Virus record (IMG/VR): IMGVR_UViG_3300046542_000248
Location: 182,902-246,901 of that record
DNA: 64,000 nt
Direction: 5' to 3' (one strand)
Source of the DNA: a virus
The position numbers and the translations under genes are program-made. The stretch's first letter is position 1, and the number at the start of each line of letters is the position of its first letter. Shown one piece after another: positions 33,856-42,912 of this stretch. The notes beneath the pieces are model-generated. The model was not told the origin of the DNA. It ran no database searches and worked only from the letters and a program-made list of their open reading frames with translations.

Positions 33856-35145
33856 TTATTTTTTTGTGGGTAATACTATTTTACCTGCCATATCCATAGT
33901 GATCTGGCTAAGACCATCTAGGAACTTCCATGCTATGGAATTATGAACTACTGTAAAGTCTGTTGCTAATTTAAACATGTAGTTGTAAAGCTTGATAAGA
34001 CTATCCAACTTAGATTTATAATCAGCAAGTACTCGTTGCTCAGCATTTACAATATTCCACTTATTAGCTTTCTTAGCATTATCAATTCTATCCAAACTTA
34101 ATTGAAGTTCTTTAGTGATCATTTGCTCATAAAGTTTAAGTTTAGCTGGAATAACCTTATCAGCATAATCAATAATTTTTTCTTGCTGCCTTTCCATATG
34201 CTTTGCTTTCTCATATAGATAATCCATATCATCTTTGGGCCATACGATCACTTTCTTATTCGGACCATAGAGATTTTCATAGATAGATTCTTCACTATAC
34301 GGAGTTTTGAATACTTCCGCAAAGATAGAATCAAGGAATCGCTTCTCATTATCAATGATAGAATCGGTGAACATTACTACCTTAGAATCAGTTTGAGTTA
34401 AACCAATGATTCTTTGGATACGATCATCAAAGATATCAAATACCTTTTCGATCCCTTTAGCAAAGAAATCATAATCAGGTTTATCATACACATGAGAATG
34501 AACTGTCATCTCATAATTGATACTCTTCATATCAACTAACTTTGCAAGCTCTGGGTACTTCTCTTTCCATTCCGATTTAGCTTCATCAGCTTTACTTTTC
34601 TTACGAGAAAACTTACTCTTTAAGAAAGCAATAAACTGAAGTACTTTCTCTTTAATCCATTTAAAGAACCTACTGATATAAGATAAGAATCCACCATTAG
34701 AACTCTCAGTCAAAATATCCATAACAGATTCTGTAACATAATCGTTATTAATTAAAAGAAAATCAGGCAATGAGGATTCATGCAACTTATGTAATTCTTC
34801 CTCAAGTTCTGCAATTCTTTCCTTATTAGCCTCAGCACCAGATCTTTTCAGTAAGAAAATCTTATGACTAATTTCTTTCTTTTGCTGTGAAGTTGATGGT
34901 GGAGTTGAAGATACAATCTCATCATAACGCTTTTGAAGTTCCTCAATCTGTTTAGCAATCTCATCACTATGACCATGAAGTTGCTGCTGTCTAAGTTTGC
35001 CGATTCTAGTTTTAATTTGCTGCTTTTCATGTGTTACACGATTCTCATCTTTCCATTGAGGTAATGGGAAGTTAAATGATGATTCGTTTATTTCCTGAAA
35101 AGAATATCCTTCTTGAATAAGAAGTAGTTTAGAAGTTACATCCAT
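33856..35145 (-). CDS. tagged internal-head candidate, last of the 33.9-39.2 kb cluster
   Basis: 429 residues from the ATG at 35145 (TATGGAGGGATAG). N-terminus MDVTSKLLLIQEG matches the family tag. A Gln/Lys/Glu-rich coiled coil (residues about 25-125) is inserted before the second processing-like site (DILTESS), then the amphipathic helix FFKWIKEKVLQFIAFLKSKF and the shared C-terminal domain with NEKRFLDSIF and IYENLYGP. The C-terminal domain aligns with the 35236-36298 and 36345-37367 products. Predicted to be packaged in the head and cut after Glu12 by analogy with T4. Confidence 0.75.
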   Translation of the reverse strand: MDVTSKLLLIQEGYSFQEINESSFNFPLPQWKDENRVTHEKQQIKTRIGKLRQQQLHGHSDEIAKQIEELQKRYDEIVSSTPPSTSQQKKEISHKIFLLKRSGAEANKERIAELEEELHKLHESSLPDFLLINNDYVTESVMDILTESSNGGFLSYISRFFKWIKEKVLQFIAFLKSKFSRKKSKADEAKSEWKEKYPELAKLVDMKSINYEMTVHSHVYDKPDYDFFAKGIEKVFDIFDDRIQRIIGLTQTDSKVVMFTDSIIDNEKRFLDSIFAEVFKTPYSEESIYENLYGPNKKVIVWPKDDMDYLYEKAKHMERQQEKIIDYADKVIPAKLKLYEQMITKELQLSLDRIDNAKKANKWNIVNAEQRVLADYKSKLDSLIKLYNYMFKLATDFTVVHNSIAWKFLDGLSQITMDMAGKIVLPTKK

Positions 35146-35188
35146 TGCTATCCCTCCATAATTGATTATTCTAATTATAAGTTTTACA

Positions 35189-35220
35189 TGCAAAAAGCCA
35201 TCTACATTTTTAGTAGATGA
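35189..35220 (-). terminator. intrinsic terminator
   Basis: CATCTAC / GTAGATG stem; on the minus strand the tail reads GGCTTTTTGC. It closes the frameshifted gene at 35236. Confidence 0.75.
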
Positions 35221-35235
35221 CCTCTATTATGCAGA

Positions 35236-36298
35236 TTAAAGATTTTTACCTTTTTCAACGATTTTCGTATACTCAGCGTTAGCAATCTGTTCAGTCTTCG
35301 AAAGAAGACTCTCAGTGATGCTACCATGAGTTACAATGAAATCGTTAGTAATTTTGATCAGGTAGTTGAAAGATTTAACTACGAAACTTAATTTACGTTT
35401 CATTGTCATGATCTCTTTACCTGCTTGAGTTGCAGCGTCATGATCTTGAGAACTATTTGCTTTGTTCAATTTCTCTGTAGCTAGAGCAATTTGAGTATCA
35501 AATGCTCTCTTGTAATGACCAAGTTCTTCTTTGAGGGTTTTCTCTGAGAAATTAATGATACGATTACTTTGATCTTGCATATGACGCAATTTTGCTACCA
35601 ATTTAGTCATATCGAAAACGGTAACGGTTTCTTTCTTAGCGTCACCGTATACCAGTTTAATCAAATTCTCTTTACTATAATCAATACCAAGAGCAGACTT
35701 GAAAAGAGAATCAAGGAATTTCTGCTCATTATTAATTGCAGTGTCGTTGATTCCTTTTGCGCTGTCATTAGGAGTAGACACAATTGAAGATACGCTGTCT
35801 TTAACTGTGCTGTAAACTTTTCCTAAACCAATTTGCCAAGAAATCTACATTGTCTTTATCGTATACATTAGTATACGTTTCAACTTCATAGTCAGTAACC
35901 GATTTGCCAACAGTTGCTTTGAATTTCGGACTTTCAATTATTGCTACTTGCTCTTTAACTTTCTCTTCAACTTTATCGGTTCTAGTTTTAGTAGTACCGC
36001 CAGTGAATTTACTTTTAACGAACTTAACGAATTGTGCAATTTTATCAGCAATCCATTGGAATAGCTTAGCTACTGTAGCAAGGAATCCTTTGCTTTGAGC
36101 AGCACCATCACTCTCAGTGAGAGAACCGATTGTTAAATCAGCCATAAAGTTAATATCAGTTGAAACGCTCTCAATGAATAGTGAGAATTCATCACCAGCA
36201 GCTTCTGTTACTAGCTCTGTGAAACTTTTAGCACCAGAATTGATTTCTCCGATAGAGAAACCTTCCTGAATAAGTTGTAGTTTTTTTGCAATTTCCAT
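35236..36298 (-). pseudogene. tagged internal-head candidate broken by a one-base frameshift
   Basis: The gene starts MEIAKKLQLIQEG at 36298 (GGGAGGCGG site). The first frame runs through LTESD, helix LFQWIADKIAQFVKFVKSKF and VYDKDNVDFLA, then stops at 35801-35803. The second frame, open to 35236, holds the rest of the family domain (NNEQKFLDSLF, LVYGDAKK). Length is 3n+1. Dropping one T from the AATTGG (minus strand) at about 35829-35835 restores DFLANGLGKVYSTVKDS, which matches DYFGNGVNIVF and DFFAKGIEKVF of the two neighbours. The intact product would have 353 residues. Recent mutation, sequencing error or +1 frameshifting are all possible; codon use looks that of a well-expressed gene. 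Confidence 0.82.
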
Positions 36299-36344
36299 GA
36301 CGTTTCCGCCTCCCATTATAATATTGTACACTAATTAGAAGTTG

Positions 36345-37367
36345 TTAAACGTTAACTGTAACTACAATATCACTGCGCAGTTTATCGGTCACAGTTTTAT
36401 GAGCCATCATAAATTCATTTGCAAGTTTAAATGTGTATTTGTATAGCTTAGAAATTTGCTGCACTTTAACTCTATTTACTTCCATCAAGTAATTTTGTTT
36501 GGCAATGGTTTGAGCATCCATATTCTTTGCCAGTATTTCAGTCTCATGATCCTGTATTTCAGGATTATTGATTCTATTAATCTTTTCCTCAGCTCTTGCA
36601 ATATGTATATTCAGAGCTGCTTCATAGTTTGAAAAATCTTTAGATATAGTTGATTTAACGAAATTAACAATCGCCCACTCTTGTGATTCCAAATGACTCA
36701 ATCTTGTATACAGAGTAAGTAGATTAGCACTGGAAGCATTAACCTTTTTGATAGGTCCATATATAATATCAAATATAGCGTTATTGCTATAATTAACATC
36801 AAAGCAGTCATTAAAGATAGTATTCATGAATTTTTGTTCATTATCAATATCAGGATTAACTGTAGTTGGATCTCCTGATGAATCGTGAAGTACTTCTAGA
36901 GCACGTTTATTCAGTACTTCAAAAACTATATTCACACCATTTCCAAAGTAGTCTTCTTTTTCATAATCAAATACATTACTGTATACATCAATTTGCTTTA
37001 CACCTTGAGCTTCAAACTTTATTCTAAACTCAGGCATCTGTATTCTATCAATAGATTCTTTGATAGACTTATTAATCTTAGTAGTATCAATTCTATTAGA
37101 TGAAAACTTATGTGTAATAAATTTAATAAATTGTGATATCTTTTCTCTAATCCAAGCAAGGAATTTTTTAATCTGTACCAAGATTCCAGTACCTGAACTT
37201 TCATAGATCATCATTACTGACATACTGTCAATATCGGAGATAACACCTTCAGTGAATAGTGATAGGCTATCGCTATTAATTGATTCAAATATTGATACTT
37301 TGCCAGCATTAATATCTTCAATAGAATTACCTTCTTGAATTAAACGTAGTTTTCTTGAAATATCCAT
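36345..37367 (-). CDS. tagged internal-head candidate
   Basis: 340 residues from the ATG at 37367 (AACGGAGGTACAAAT). Tag MDISRKLRLIQEG, then SIEDINAGK, LFTEG and IYESS sites, helix FLAWIREKISQFIKFITHKF, and the family C-terminal domain (VYSNVFDYEKEDYFGNG, DNEQKFMNTIF, FDIIYGPIKKV). Aligns along its length with both lower neighbours. An A/G-free internal repeat is not seen. Likely capsid interior protein. Confidence 0.76.
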   Translation of the reverse strand: MDISRKLRLIQEGNSIEDINAGKVSIFESINSDSLSLFTEGVISDIDSMSVMMIYESSGTGILVQIKKFLAWIREKISQFIKFITHKFSSNRIDTTKINKSIKESIDRIQMPEFRIKFEAQGVKQIDVYSNVFDYEKEDYFGNGVNIVFEVLNKRALEVLHDSSGDPTTVNPDIDNEQKFMNTIFNDCFDVNYSNNAIFDIIYGPIKKVNASSANLLTLYTRLSHLESQEWAIVNFVKSTISKDFSNYEAALNIHIARAEEKINRINNPEIQDHETEILAKNMDAQTIAKQNYLMEVNRVKVQQISKLYKYTFKLANEFMMAHKTVTDKLRSDIVVTVNV

Positions 37368-37408
37368 ATTTGTACCTCCGTTATTATAATTTTCTATCAT
37401 AGGTTTCA

Positions 37409-37442
37409 TAAATAAGATCATCTACCGCGAAGTAGATGATCT
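37409..37442 (-). terminator. intrinsic terminator
   Basis: 11-bp stem AGATCATCTAC / GTAGATGATCT with a TTCGCG loop; minus-strand tail TTATTTATG. It closes the 37451-38329 gene. Confidence 0.8.
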
Positions 37443-37450
37443 CTTAATTT

Positions 37451-38329
37451 TTACATATACTTCTCAATCATCGTTAATTTATTAATATGTGCATTCACGT
37501 ATGAAAGAATCTCTGGATATGTGTGTAACATTGTTTCACACAGAAGTTGAATGATCTTGAAACTGTCATCAGCCATTGCACTAAGATTCTCTATTTGAGT
37601 TTCGTAGTAACCTAATGCCTGATGCATATCTTTCCATAGATCATAGAATGAATCAGTGAATATGATAATATTTTGAATTTGCTCTTTGGACTGTATCCGA
37701 ACAGCGGCTGATTTATTAAGCGATAAATCAAGTGCATTCGGTGTGACATTTTTATCATAGGAAATTGGCGCTCCATTGAGTACCTTTCTCCAGATAATAC
37801 TTTGCATTCCGTTAACATCAGTACTGGATGTAATTTCGGAATTATAACCAGCACCAGTATACGCATAATCAACGTAATCAGCATTGACATCTTCGAATTT
37901 ACCAACCAAATTTTTTAGAACTGTCATTGCAGCATTTGGATCATTGACAATCATATCAAAATTGTCTGGAACCATAAATGGATGAAATTCTTTACTCATT
38001 ATCTTTTTCAAACTGGATGTAGTTTGTATGTGAGTTTCATGTTTCTTCTTTTGAAACATGTGCATTATGAAAGTTTTAAATTGACGAATCTTTTCGAGTA
38101 TCCAATTAATGAACTTTCTAAGAACGCTGGTTTTATCGCCATCACTCTCTTTGAGTATATTCATACTCATTTGAGAAACGTAGCTAAAATCAACAGCGAC
38201 ACTTTCTATGAATAATTGAAGTTCATCAGCGGATTCATTGATACTGGAGAATGATTTAGCTTCTCCTGAATTGATTTCTCCGATTGAGAAACCTTCTTGA
38301 ATAAGACGAAGTTTCGATGTTACGCTCAT
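37451..38329 (-). CDS. tagged internal-head candidate, second subfamily
   Basis: 292 residues. Tag MSVTSKLRLIQEG followed by FSIGEINSG, a LFIES site, ILKESD, and the helix FINWILEKIRQFKTFIMHMF with KKK cap. The C-terminal domain differs from the 33.9-37.4 kb members but matches the next gene (NIIIFTDSFYDLWKDMHQALGYYE against NIVEFAGNFYDLWKDINESLSYYE). Strong GGGAGGTTTATA site. So at least two unrelated or strongly diverged bodies share the same tag and helix. Confidence 0.75.
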   Translation of the reverse strand: MSVTSKLRLIQEGFSIGEINSGEAKSFSSINESADELQLFIESVAVDFSYVSQMSMNILKESDGDKTSVLRKFINWILEKIRQFKTFIMHMFQKKKHETHIQTTSSLKKIMSKEFHPFMVPDNFDMIVNDPNAAMTVLKNLVGKFEDVNADYVDYAYTGAGYNSEITSSTDVNGMQSIIWRKVLNGAPISYDKNVTPNALDLSLNKSAAVRIQSKEQIQNIIIFTDSFYDLWKDMHQALGYYETQIENLSAMADDSFKIIQLLCETMLHTYPEILSYVNAHINKLTMIEKYM

Positions 38330-38354
38330 GGTATATAAACCTCCCGAATTATAT

Positions 38355-39227
38355 TTAAGTCATATTTCTATCTAGTGTAACTAAACGTCCTAAATGTGAA
38401 TCAACGTATTTAAGAATTTCTGGAAGTGTATACAAGATAGTCTCACATACAAGCCTTATTGATCTAAAGCTTTCGTCCGAGAGACTTCTTAGTTTTTTCA
38501 ATTGACCTTCGTAATAAGATAAAGATTCATTGATATCTTTCCATAGATCATAAAAATTACCAGCAAACTCAACGATATTTTGAACTTGATATGATGAGTT
38601 AATTTCGACCGATGGCACTCGTTTAAGTGTAATATCTATCGCAGATTTAGTGATGTTATTATCACTTGTAATATTGCGACCAATTATCACTTGACCCCAA
38701 GTAACTTTTCTAAGATCAGAAATACTTTGATACCGAGTCATCTCAGCAGTATCTCCATTATATACAGCATCAAATCTTCTAACCAATGAATCTTCAAATC
38801 TTTCCATTACATCTTTGAGATTTTTAATGGCATCTTTAGGAGAATATACCACATCTTCAAAAGTATCATAAAAAACAAAAGGTGTAAAATTCTTACCTAA
38901 TAGAGATTGTAATTTTGCTAGATGAGTATAAGTTAATTCTTGTTTTTTCTTTCTAAACAAATTCATTAGTAGCATTTTAAATTGACCTATTTTCTGAACG
39001 ATCATATCCAGAATTCTTCTGAAGATAAGATCTTTATTAGGTCGGTTAACAGGTACATCACTCTCTTGTAAGAGAGAATTACTCATCTCAGAAATATACT
39101 CCAAATCAATAAAAAGACTGGAGAAAAGTAAAGAGAAGTCATCTTTTGGAAGTGTAATATGTCCTGTATTTATATCACTTATGGTATATCCTTCTTGGAT
39201 GAGTCGAAGCTTGGATTGTATGTCCAT
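38355..39227 (-). CDS. tagged internal-head candidate, second subfamily
   Basis: 290 residues from the ATG at 39227 (ACAGGAGGTTGCC). Tag MDIQSKLRLIQEG, then YTISDINTG, SLLQESD, a helix ILDMIVQKIGQFKMLLMNLF with RKKK cap (here without the Trp), and a body paralogous to the 37451-38329 product. First gene of the five-gene minus-strand cluster. Confidence 0.75.
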   Translation of the reverse strand: MDIQSKLRLIQEGYTISDINTGHITLPKDDFSLLFSSLFIDLEYISEMSNSLLQESDVPVNRPNKDLIFRRILDMIVQKIGQFKMLLMNLFRKKKQELTYTHLAKLQSLLGKNFTPFVFYDTFEDVVYSPKDAIKNLKDVMERFEDSLVRRFDAVYNGDTAEMTRYQSISDLRKVTWGQVIIGRNITSDNNITKSAIDITLKRVPSVEINSSYQVQNIVEFAGNFYDLWKDINESLSYYEGQLKKLRSLSDESFRSIRLVCETILYTLPEILKYVDSHLGRLVTLDRNMT

Positions 39228-39322
39228 CACTAGGCAACCTCCTGTCAACGAATAATTTTTACTCCGTTGTAATTATAATTACAGGTTAAACACATCAATA
39301 ACGGTGATTTTTTTAAAAGTAA

Positions 39323-39360
39323 GTATAAAATATTATAAAGTGTGTATAAAATATTATAAA
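39323..39360. repeat. tandem AT-rich repeat upstream of 39374 gene
   Basis: GTATAAAATATTATAAA occurs at 39323-39339 and 39344-39360 (21-base period). Each copy contains the near-palindrome TATAAAATATTATA. It lies 14 bases before the start codon, between divergent units, and may be a double promoter core or an operator pair. Confidence 0.6.
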
Positions 39361-39373
39361 AGGATGTGTAACT

Positions 39374-40657
39374 ATGAAAGTATTAAATGTTCAAAATTTA
39401 ATTGAAACTCAGGCTAATCTACGGCAGGAGAGAAATCTAAGTCAGTTCGTAAGATTCCTTGATACAAACCCTGTGCCATCGACTTATTACTCTATTAATA
39501 ACCCAGAATCTACCACTGAAATTGGTACTGGGGATGTTATGTCCTATGTGGCTGAAGATTCGCCAGTTCGATATAACAAAATTCTTAATCTACCTTTATT
39601 TTCAGTAAATGCAATCACTGCTACTATTACCTACGATGAAACAACTGGTACTTATACTGAATATGCTGATCAGGCTCAGGTATTGAATCAAACGATTCAG
39701 CCTAACCCTGGTGATGCATTCATTATCGGCTCATTTAATCCTGAAATTATCTTCATGATCACAGCAGTAGGTATCCGTGCTATTAAAGGTAAAGATCATT
39801 ATATCATTGAGTATTCGGTTGTACCTACTTCTCGAATCAAAAGAATCGAGAATCAAGTTACTGATACTTATGAAACAATTTACAGAAATATCGGTACTGA
39901 AGATAAAGCTATCATTAGAAGAGAAGATTATAATCTTCTTGAACAATGTGTAGATTCTTATGGTAAACTTCTTGACCGATACCTTGAGGAGAATTATGAT
40001 GACGATATTGGCTATTTACGAACTCCTGACAATCTATCAGATGATATTTTGGGAATGGGTACTTGTAAATATCTTATAAAGTTCCTTACCGATAATAGAG
40101 TAATCTATTTCGATGAGATTCTTGAAATGATCTTTGCATTTGAAACTCCATTAGCATTTGAACCTAAACACAATCGTAATTATAATAGAACTTTCTTCCT
40201 TCAAAAGTTTATTACTAAAACTATGGAGAAAGATATGATGAGTTATGTATCATTCAGATCTCTTCCTGTAAGTTTATTCAAAGAGATCGAAGATGTCACT
40301 CTATACCAATCTATTGAATTTGATTATTTACCAATTCAATGGGTAGAACCTACTCCAGACCCTGAACTAGAAACGCCTCCTGAAGAGGGAGAATTAGAAC
40401 TTGTATTACCTGAAGCTCCTTATGGTTCTATGCTATTATTAGATTATCTTTATACTAATAGTATCATTGATAAAAACTATGAAGGATTAAGTGGTTTGAA
40501 ACTTGTAGTTGCTAAAGCATACAATGATGAGAAAATTACTGTAGATGAATTTAATACAGCAATTAATGATTATGATGCTACAGACTTCGAACGTTTCTAT
40601 CTTATCCCATATGTATTATTTATTCTTAAAGTAAAGATCAAAGCCCTACAAAAATAA
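39374..40657 (+). CDS. putative virion structural protein, 427 aa
   Basis: Large, mixed alpha/beta, with a beta-rich segment at about 75-160 (PVRYNKILNLPLFSV, GDAFIIGSFNPEIIF), a helical middle and an acidic Pro-rich linker (EPTPDPELETPPEEGELE, about 330-350). No catalytic motif. Context (followed by small acidic proteins, resolvase and endolysin; near tagged virion candidates) points to a structural or assembly role. Weak AAAAGGATG ribosome site. Confidence 0.6.
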   Translation: MKVLNVQNLIETQANLRQERNLSQFVRFLDTNPVPSTYYSINNPESTTEIGTGDVMSYVAEDSPVRYNKILNLPLFSVNAITATITYDETTGTYTEYADQAQVLNQTIQPNPGDAFIIGSFNPEIIFMITAVGIRAIKGKDHYIIEYSVVPTSRIKRIENQVTDTYETIYRNIGTEDKAIIRREDYNLLEQCVDSYGKLLDRYLEENYDDDIGYLRTPDNLSDDILGMGTCKYLIKFLTDNRVIYFDEILEMIFAFETPLAFEPKHNRNYNRTFFLQKFITKTMEKDMMSYVSFRSLPVSLFKEIEDVTLYQSIEFDYLPIQWVEPTPDPELETPPEEGELELVLPEAPYGSMLLLDYLYTNSIIDKNYEGLSGLKLVVAKAYNDEKITVDEFNTAINDYDATDFERFYLIPYVLFILKVKIKALQK

Positions 40658-40712
40658 ATTATCAATCAACAATCGAATAAGGCCTGATATAAATAAGAAA
40701 GGTGGCAAACCA

Positions 40713-41015
40713 ATGTTCAATTCTCTTGCACAAGCGCGAAAGCAACGAATGGTAAATGCTTTTCATAACCAACTTATCCGCGAGTCTGTATTAGATCTCG
40801 TTGAAGATGACGGAACTGGTGAAATTGGAATTGATTCCTCTCCGCTGCTAATGGACCCTGAAACTGATATTCCGGACGATGTATTGGATTCAGTTGAAGC
40901 CCGAGTTGATGAAGTAATTGCTGGTTTGGATATCAGCAATATGACAGAAGAAGAGTTGGATGCTGTAGCTGATCAAATCATTGCAGGTCTAAACACAACT
41001 TCTTCTGAAAACTAA
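40713..41015 (+). CDS. small acidic protein, 100 aa
   Basis: N-terminal basic helix (MFNSLAQARKQRMVNAFHNQLIRES) followed by a very acidic body. The LIRES segment is a potential processing site of the I-x-E-S type. Ribosome site GAAAGGTGG; ATATAAATAAG upstream resembles a TATAAATA late-promoter core. Possibly a head protein, unproven. Confidence 0.65.
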   Translation: MFNSLAQARKQRMVNAFHNQLIRESVLDLVEDDGTGEIGIDSSPLLMDPETDIPDDVLDSVEARVDEVIAGLDISNMTEEELDAVADQIIAGLNTTSSEN

Positions 41016-41040
41016 ACTAAAACGAAAAGAGGAATAATCA

Positions 41041-41775
41041 ATGTCTAACCAAGAAGAGCAAGTACAAGAAGTACAAGGACCGACTCATAAGTGGATCGTA
41101 GTAAACGATCTTAACCGTGAACTTTCCCCGATCGGGTACGGATTCCAAAGTCCGATTTATCGCCCATCGCTATTTCCGGTAGACATTATCGGTCAGCTTC
41201 TGAACGTTTCCAAAGTAACGGCAATGTTCGAAGTGTATGAACAAGATCACACGCTACAAGTTCCATTAAACAATGCTAACTTCCGCAAACCGTTTGATGT
41301 AATTTGGGCAGAAGTAAATCCAGAAACTCCATTCCCTTGGACAAATACAGTTGAAACTGTTGCAGCTCCTGCTGCTTCTACACCTGTACCAGCGGATATT
41401 GAACAGACCGAAGTTATTGGTTCTGTTACATTGACTGGTAAAGTGGATCTTCCTGCTGGCACTACTGTTGGTGGTGAAGAAATCGTTACAGCAAAAACTG
41501 ATGCTGATCCTGCCGCTGAAGTAGTTGAAGGTAGCGAAGCTGCTATTACTGAAACAGGTACAACTGAAGGAGCTTCGGAACAAACTGACGCATCCGCTAG
41601 TGAAACTGTTACAGAGCAAACCGATGCACCTGCTGCTGCTGAAGTAGTTGAAGGTGGAGAAACTGTAGTTAAAGAAACTGCTGAGAAAGTTGCTGATGTT
41701 GCTCCTGCTACAACAGAAACTACTCAACCTGCTGCTGGCAATAAACAACAAAAAGCTCAACAACAACGTCGTTAA
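41041..41775 (+). CDS. protein with Ala/Thr/Glu-rich disordered tail
   Basis: 244 residues. A folded N-terminal 100 residues (THKWIVVNDLNRELSPIGYGF, PFDVIWAEVNPETPFPW) and a low-complexity tail containing a repeat (AAEVVEGSEAA..., AAEVVEGGETV) ending QQKAQQQRR. C-ending codons at the N-terminus suggest high expression. Possibly a virion accessory; no family recognised. Confidence 0.7.
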   Translation: MSNQEEQVQEVQGPTHKWIVVNDLNRELSPIGYGFQSPIYRPSLFPVDIIGQLLNVSKVTAMFEVYEQDHTLQVPLNNANFRKPFDVIWAEVNPETPFPWTNTVETVAAPAASTPVPADIEQTEVIGSVTLTGKVDLPAGTTVGGEEIVTAKTDADPAAEVVEGSEAAITETGTTEGASEQTDASASETVTEQTDAPAAAEVVEGGETVVKETAEKVADVAPATTETTQPAAGNKQQKAQQQRR

Positions 41776-41784
41776 TAAAACAAG

Positions 41785-41820
41785 CTCCAAGAGTCTTTCG
41801 AGGCTCTTGGAGTTTTATTT
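41785..41820 (+). terminator. intrinsic terminator
   Basis: 9-bp stem CTCCAAGAG / CTCTTGGAG followed by TTTTATTTG. Confidence 0.9.
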
Positions 41821-41862
41821 GTTATTATTCAAAAAACCTTTAATTAGAATTATAGCAAAGGT

Positions 41863-42564
41863 GTGATTATACTGGCTAAACGACGATTTAAAAATAAGAA
41901 AACTAAAATATCAGAATACAATACAAAGTATCATGATATTCCTAAAGATGATCCAGTTGCAAGAGTAATGCATTGTATTGGTGATAAACTAACTGAAAGA
42001 CGAGTGAAAGAAATCATTCGTAGAAAGAATAAGATTCTTGCTGAACGTACTTATTCCTGTATCAATCTTACTCTTTATGAAGAGCCAAGTGGTAGTGAAC
42101 GACCACGTCATCGCTCTATCGGTGATATGATTACTACTTATGTACCTAATGCTAAAGATAATAAGAATTACATATTAAACTTTGTCAAGAAACTGAATAA
42201 AGATATTCAAACTGTTCATACTCCTATCTTTATCAAGATTGATATCTATCATCCGATGCCATCTAGTGCATCTATTGAAGAGCAGGTTTTATTTGAAGCA
42301 AAGATTATTCCTCCTGCTACTAAACCTGATATTGATAACGTCTATAAAGCATATACTGATAACTTGATCGAAATCTTATTCTTGGATGACGATCTCATTT
42401 ATAAAGCTAATCTGGAGAAATTCTATTCATTCCTTCCTAGGATTGAAATGAAGATCTATTATGCTGATCAATTTACTTCTAAATATATTTATGATAAGAT
42501 TCGAAACAGAAAGAGTTTCAAGCGAATCTCTAGTAAGATCGAACTATCTAAGCTAATTATGTAA
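41863..42564 (+). CDS. rusA: RusA-type Holliday-junction resolvase
   Basis: About 230 residues. KPDIDNVYKAYTDNL (K154, D156, D158) and FLDDDLIYKA (D175-D177) are the RusA active-site segments (KPDxDN...DDxxI). Basic N-terminus and an extended C-terminus beyond the usual 120-residue RusA core. It resolves branched DNA before packaging. Start: GTG at 41863 lies inside the ribosome site AAAGGTG, so a CTG at 41872 (product LAKRRFKNKK) seven bases downstream is the better-placed start, though unusual. Its own terminator is not evident; the next gene is 35 bases away. Confidence 0.85.
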   Translation: MIILAKRRFKNKKTKISEYNTKYHDIPKDDPVARVMHCIGDKLTERRVKEIIRRKNKILAERTYSCINLTLYEEPSGSERPRHRSIGDMITTYVPNAKDNKNYILNFVKKLNKDIQTVHTPIFIKIDIYHPMPSSASIEEQVLFEAKIIPPATKPDIDNVYKAYTDNLIEILFLDDDLIYKANLEKFYSFLPRIEMKIYYADQFTSKYIYDKIRNRKSFKRISSKIELSKLIM

Positions 42565-42599
42565 GTATATATTCTTGATAAGAAGAGAGGATTTATTTC

Positions 42600-42866
42600 A
42601 TGCAAAATAATGTCGAGATTCTTCAAAAGATGACAAAAATGGTACTAGAAGAAGCTGAGAAAAATACTTTTGATTTTTCAAATTCTCAAGATAGTAAGTT
42701 GGAAAACATGATGGACAATGTTTATAATCGCGTAGCTCATTATCTTGCTAGACATGAAGGAGAAGTTATCCTTGCCCCAAGATGTATTATGAAAAATTCA
42801 AAGATTTACATAGTATCAATAGATCTCTGTAAACGCCCTGTTGACATTGATTTTAATATCAAATAA
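42600..42866 (+). CDS. small unknown protein, 88 aa
   Basis: ATG after AAGAGAGGATTT. Helical N-terminus (EILQKMTKMVLEEAEKN) and a short beta C-terminus. Between the resolvase and endolysin genes. Unknown. Confidence 0.65.
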   Translation: MQNNVEILQKMTKMVLEEAEKNTFDFSNSQDSKLENMMDNVYNRVAHYLARHEGEVILAPRCIMKNSKIYIVSIDLCKRPVDIDFNIK

Positions 42867-42912
42867 TTATCTTAAAACCTTATATTAATCCACTGAAAGG
42901 AATGATTAATTA

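Noticed and set aside
40681-40700. ATATAAATAAG as a T4-type late promoter for all structural genes
   Set aside because: A TATAAATA-like core appears here and before 14401(-), but I do not find it consistently before the other virion-type genes, so no late-promoter class is claimed.
41266-41790. 174-codon minus-strand open frame with Ser/Phe/Cys repeats
   Set aside because: It mirrors the low-complexity Ala/Glu/Thr tail of the 41041 gene and includes the terminator hairpin; no start signal.
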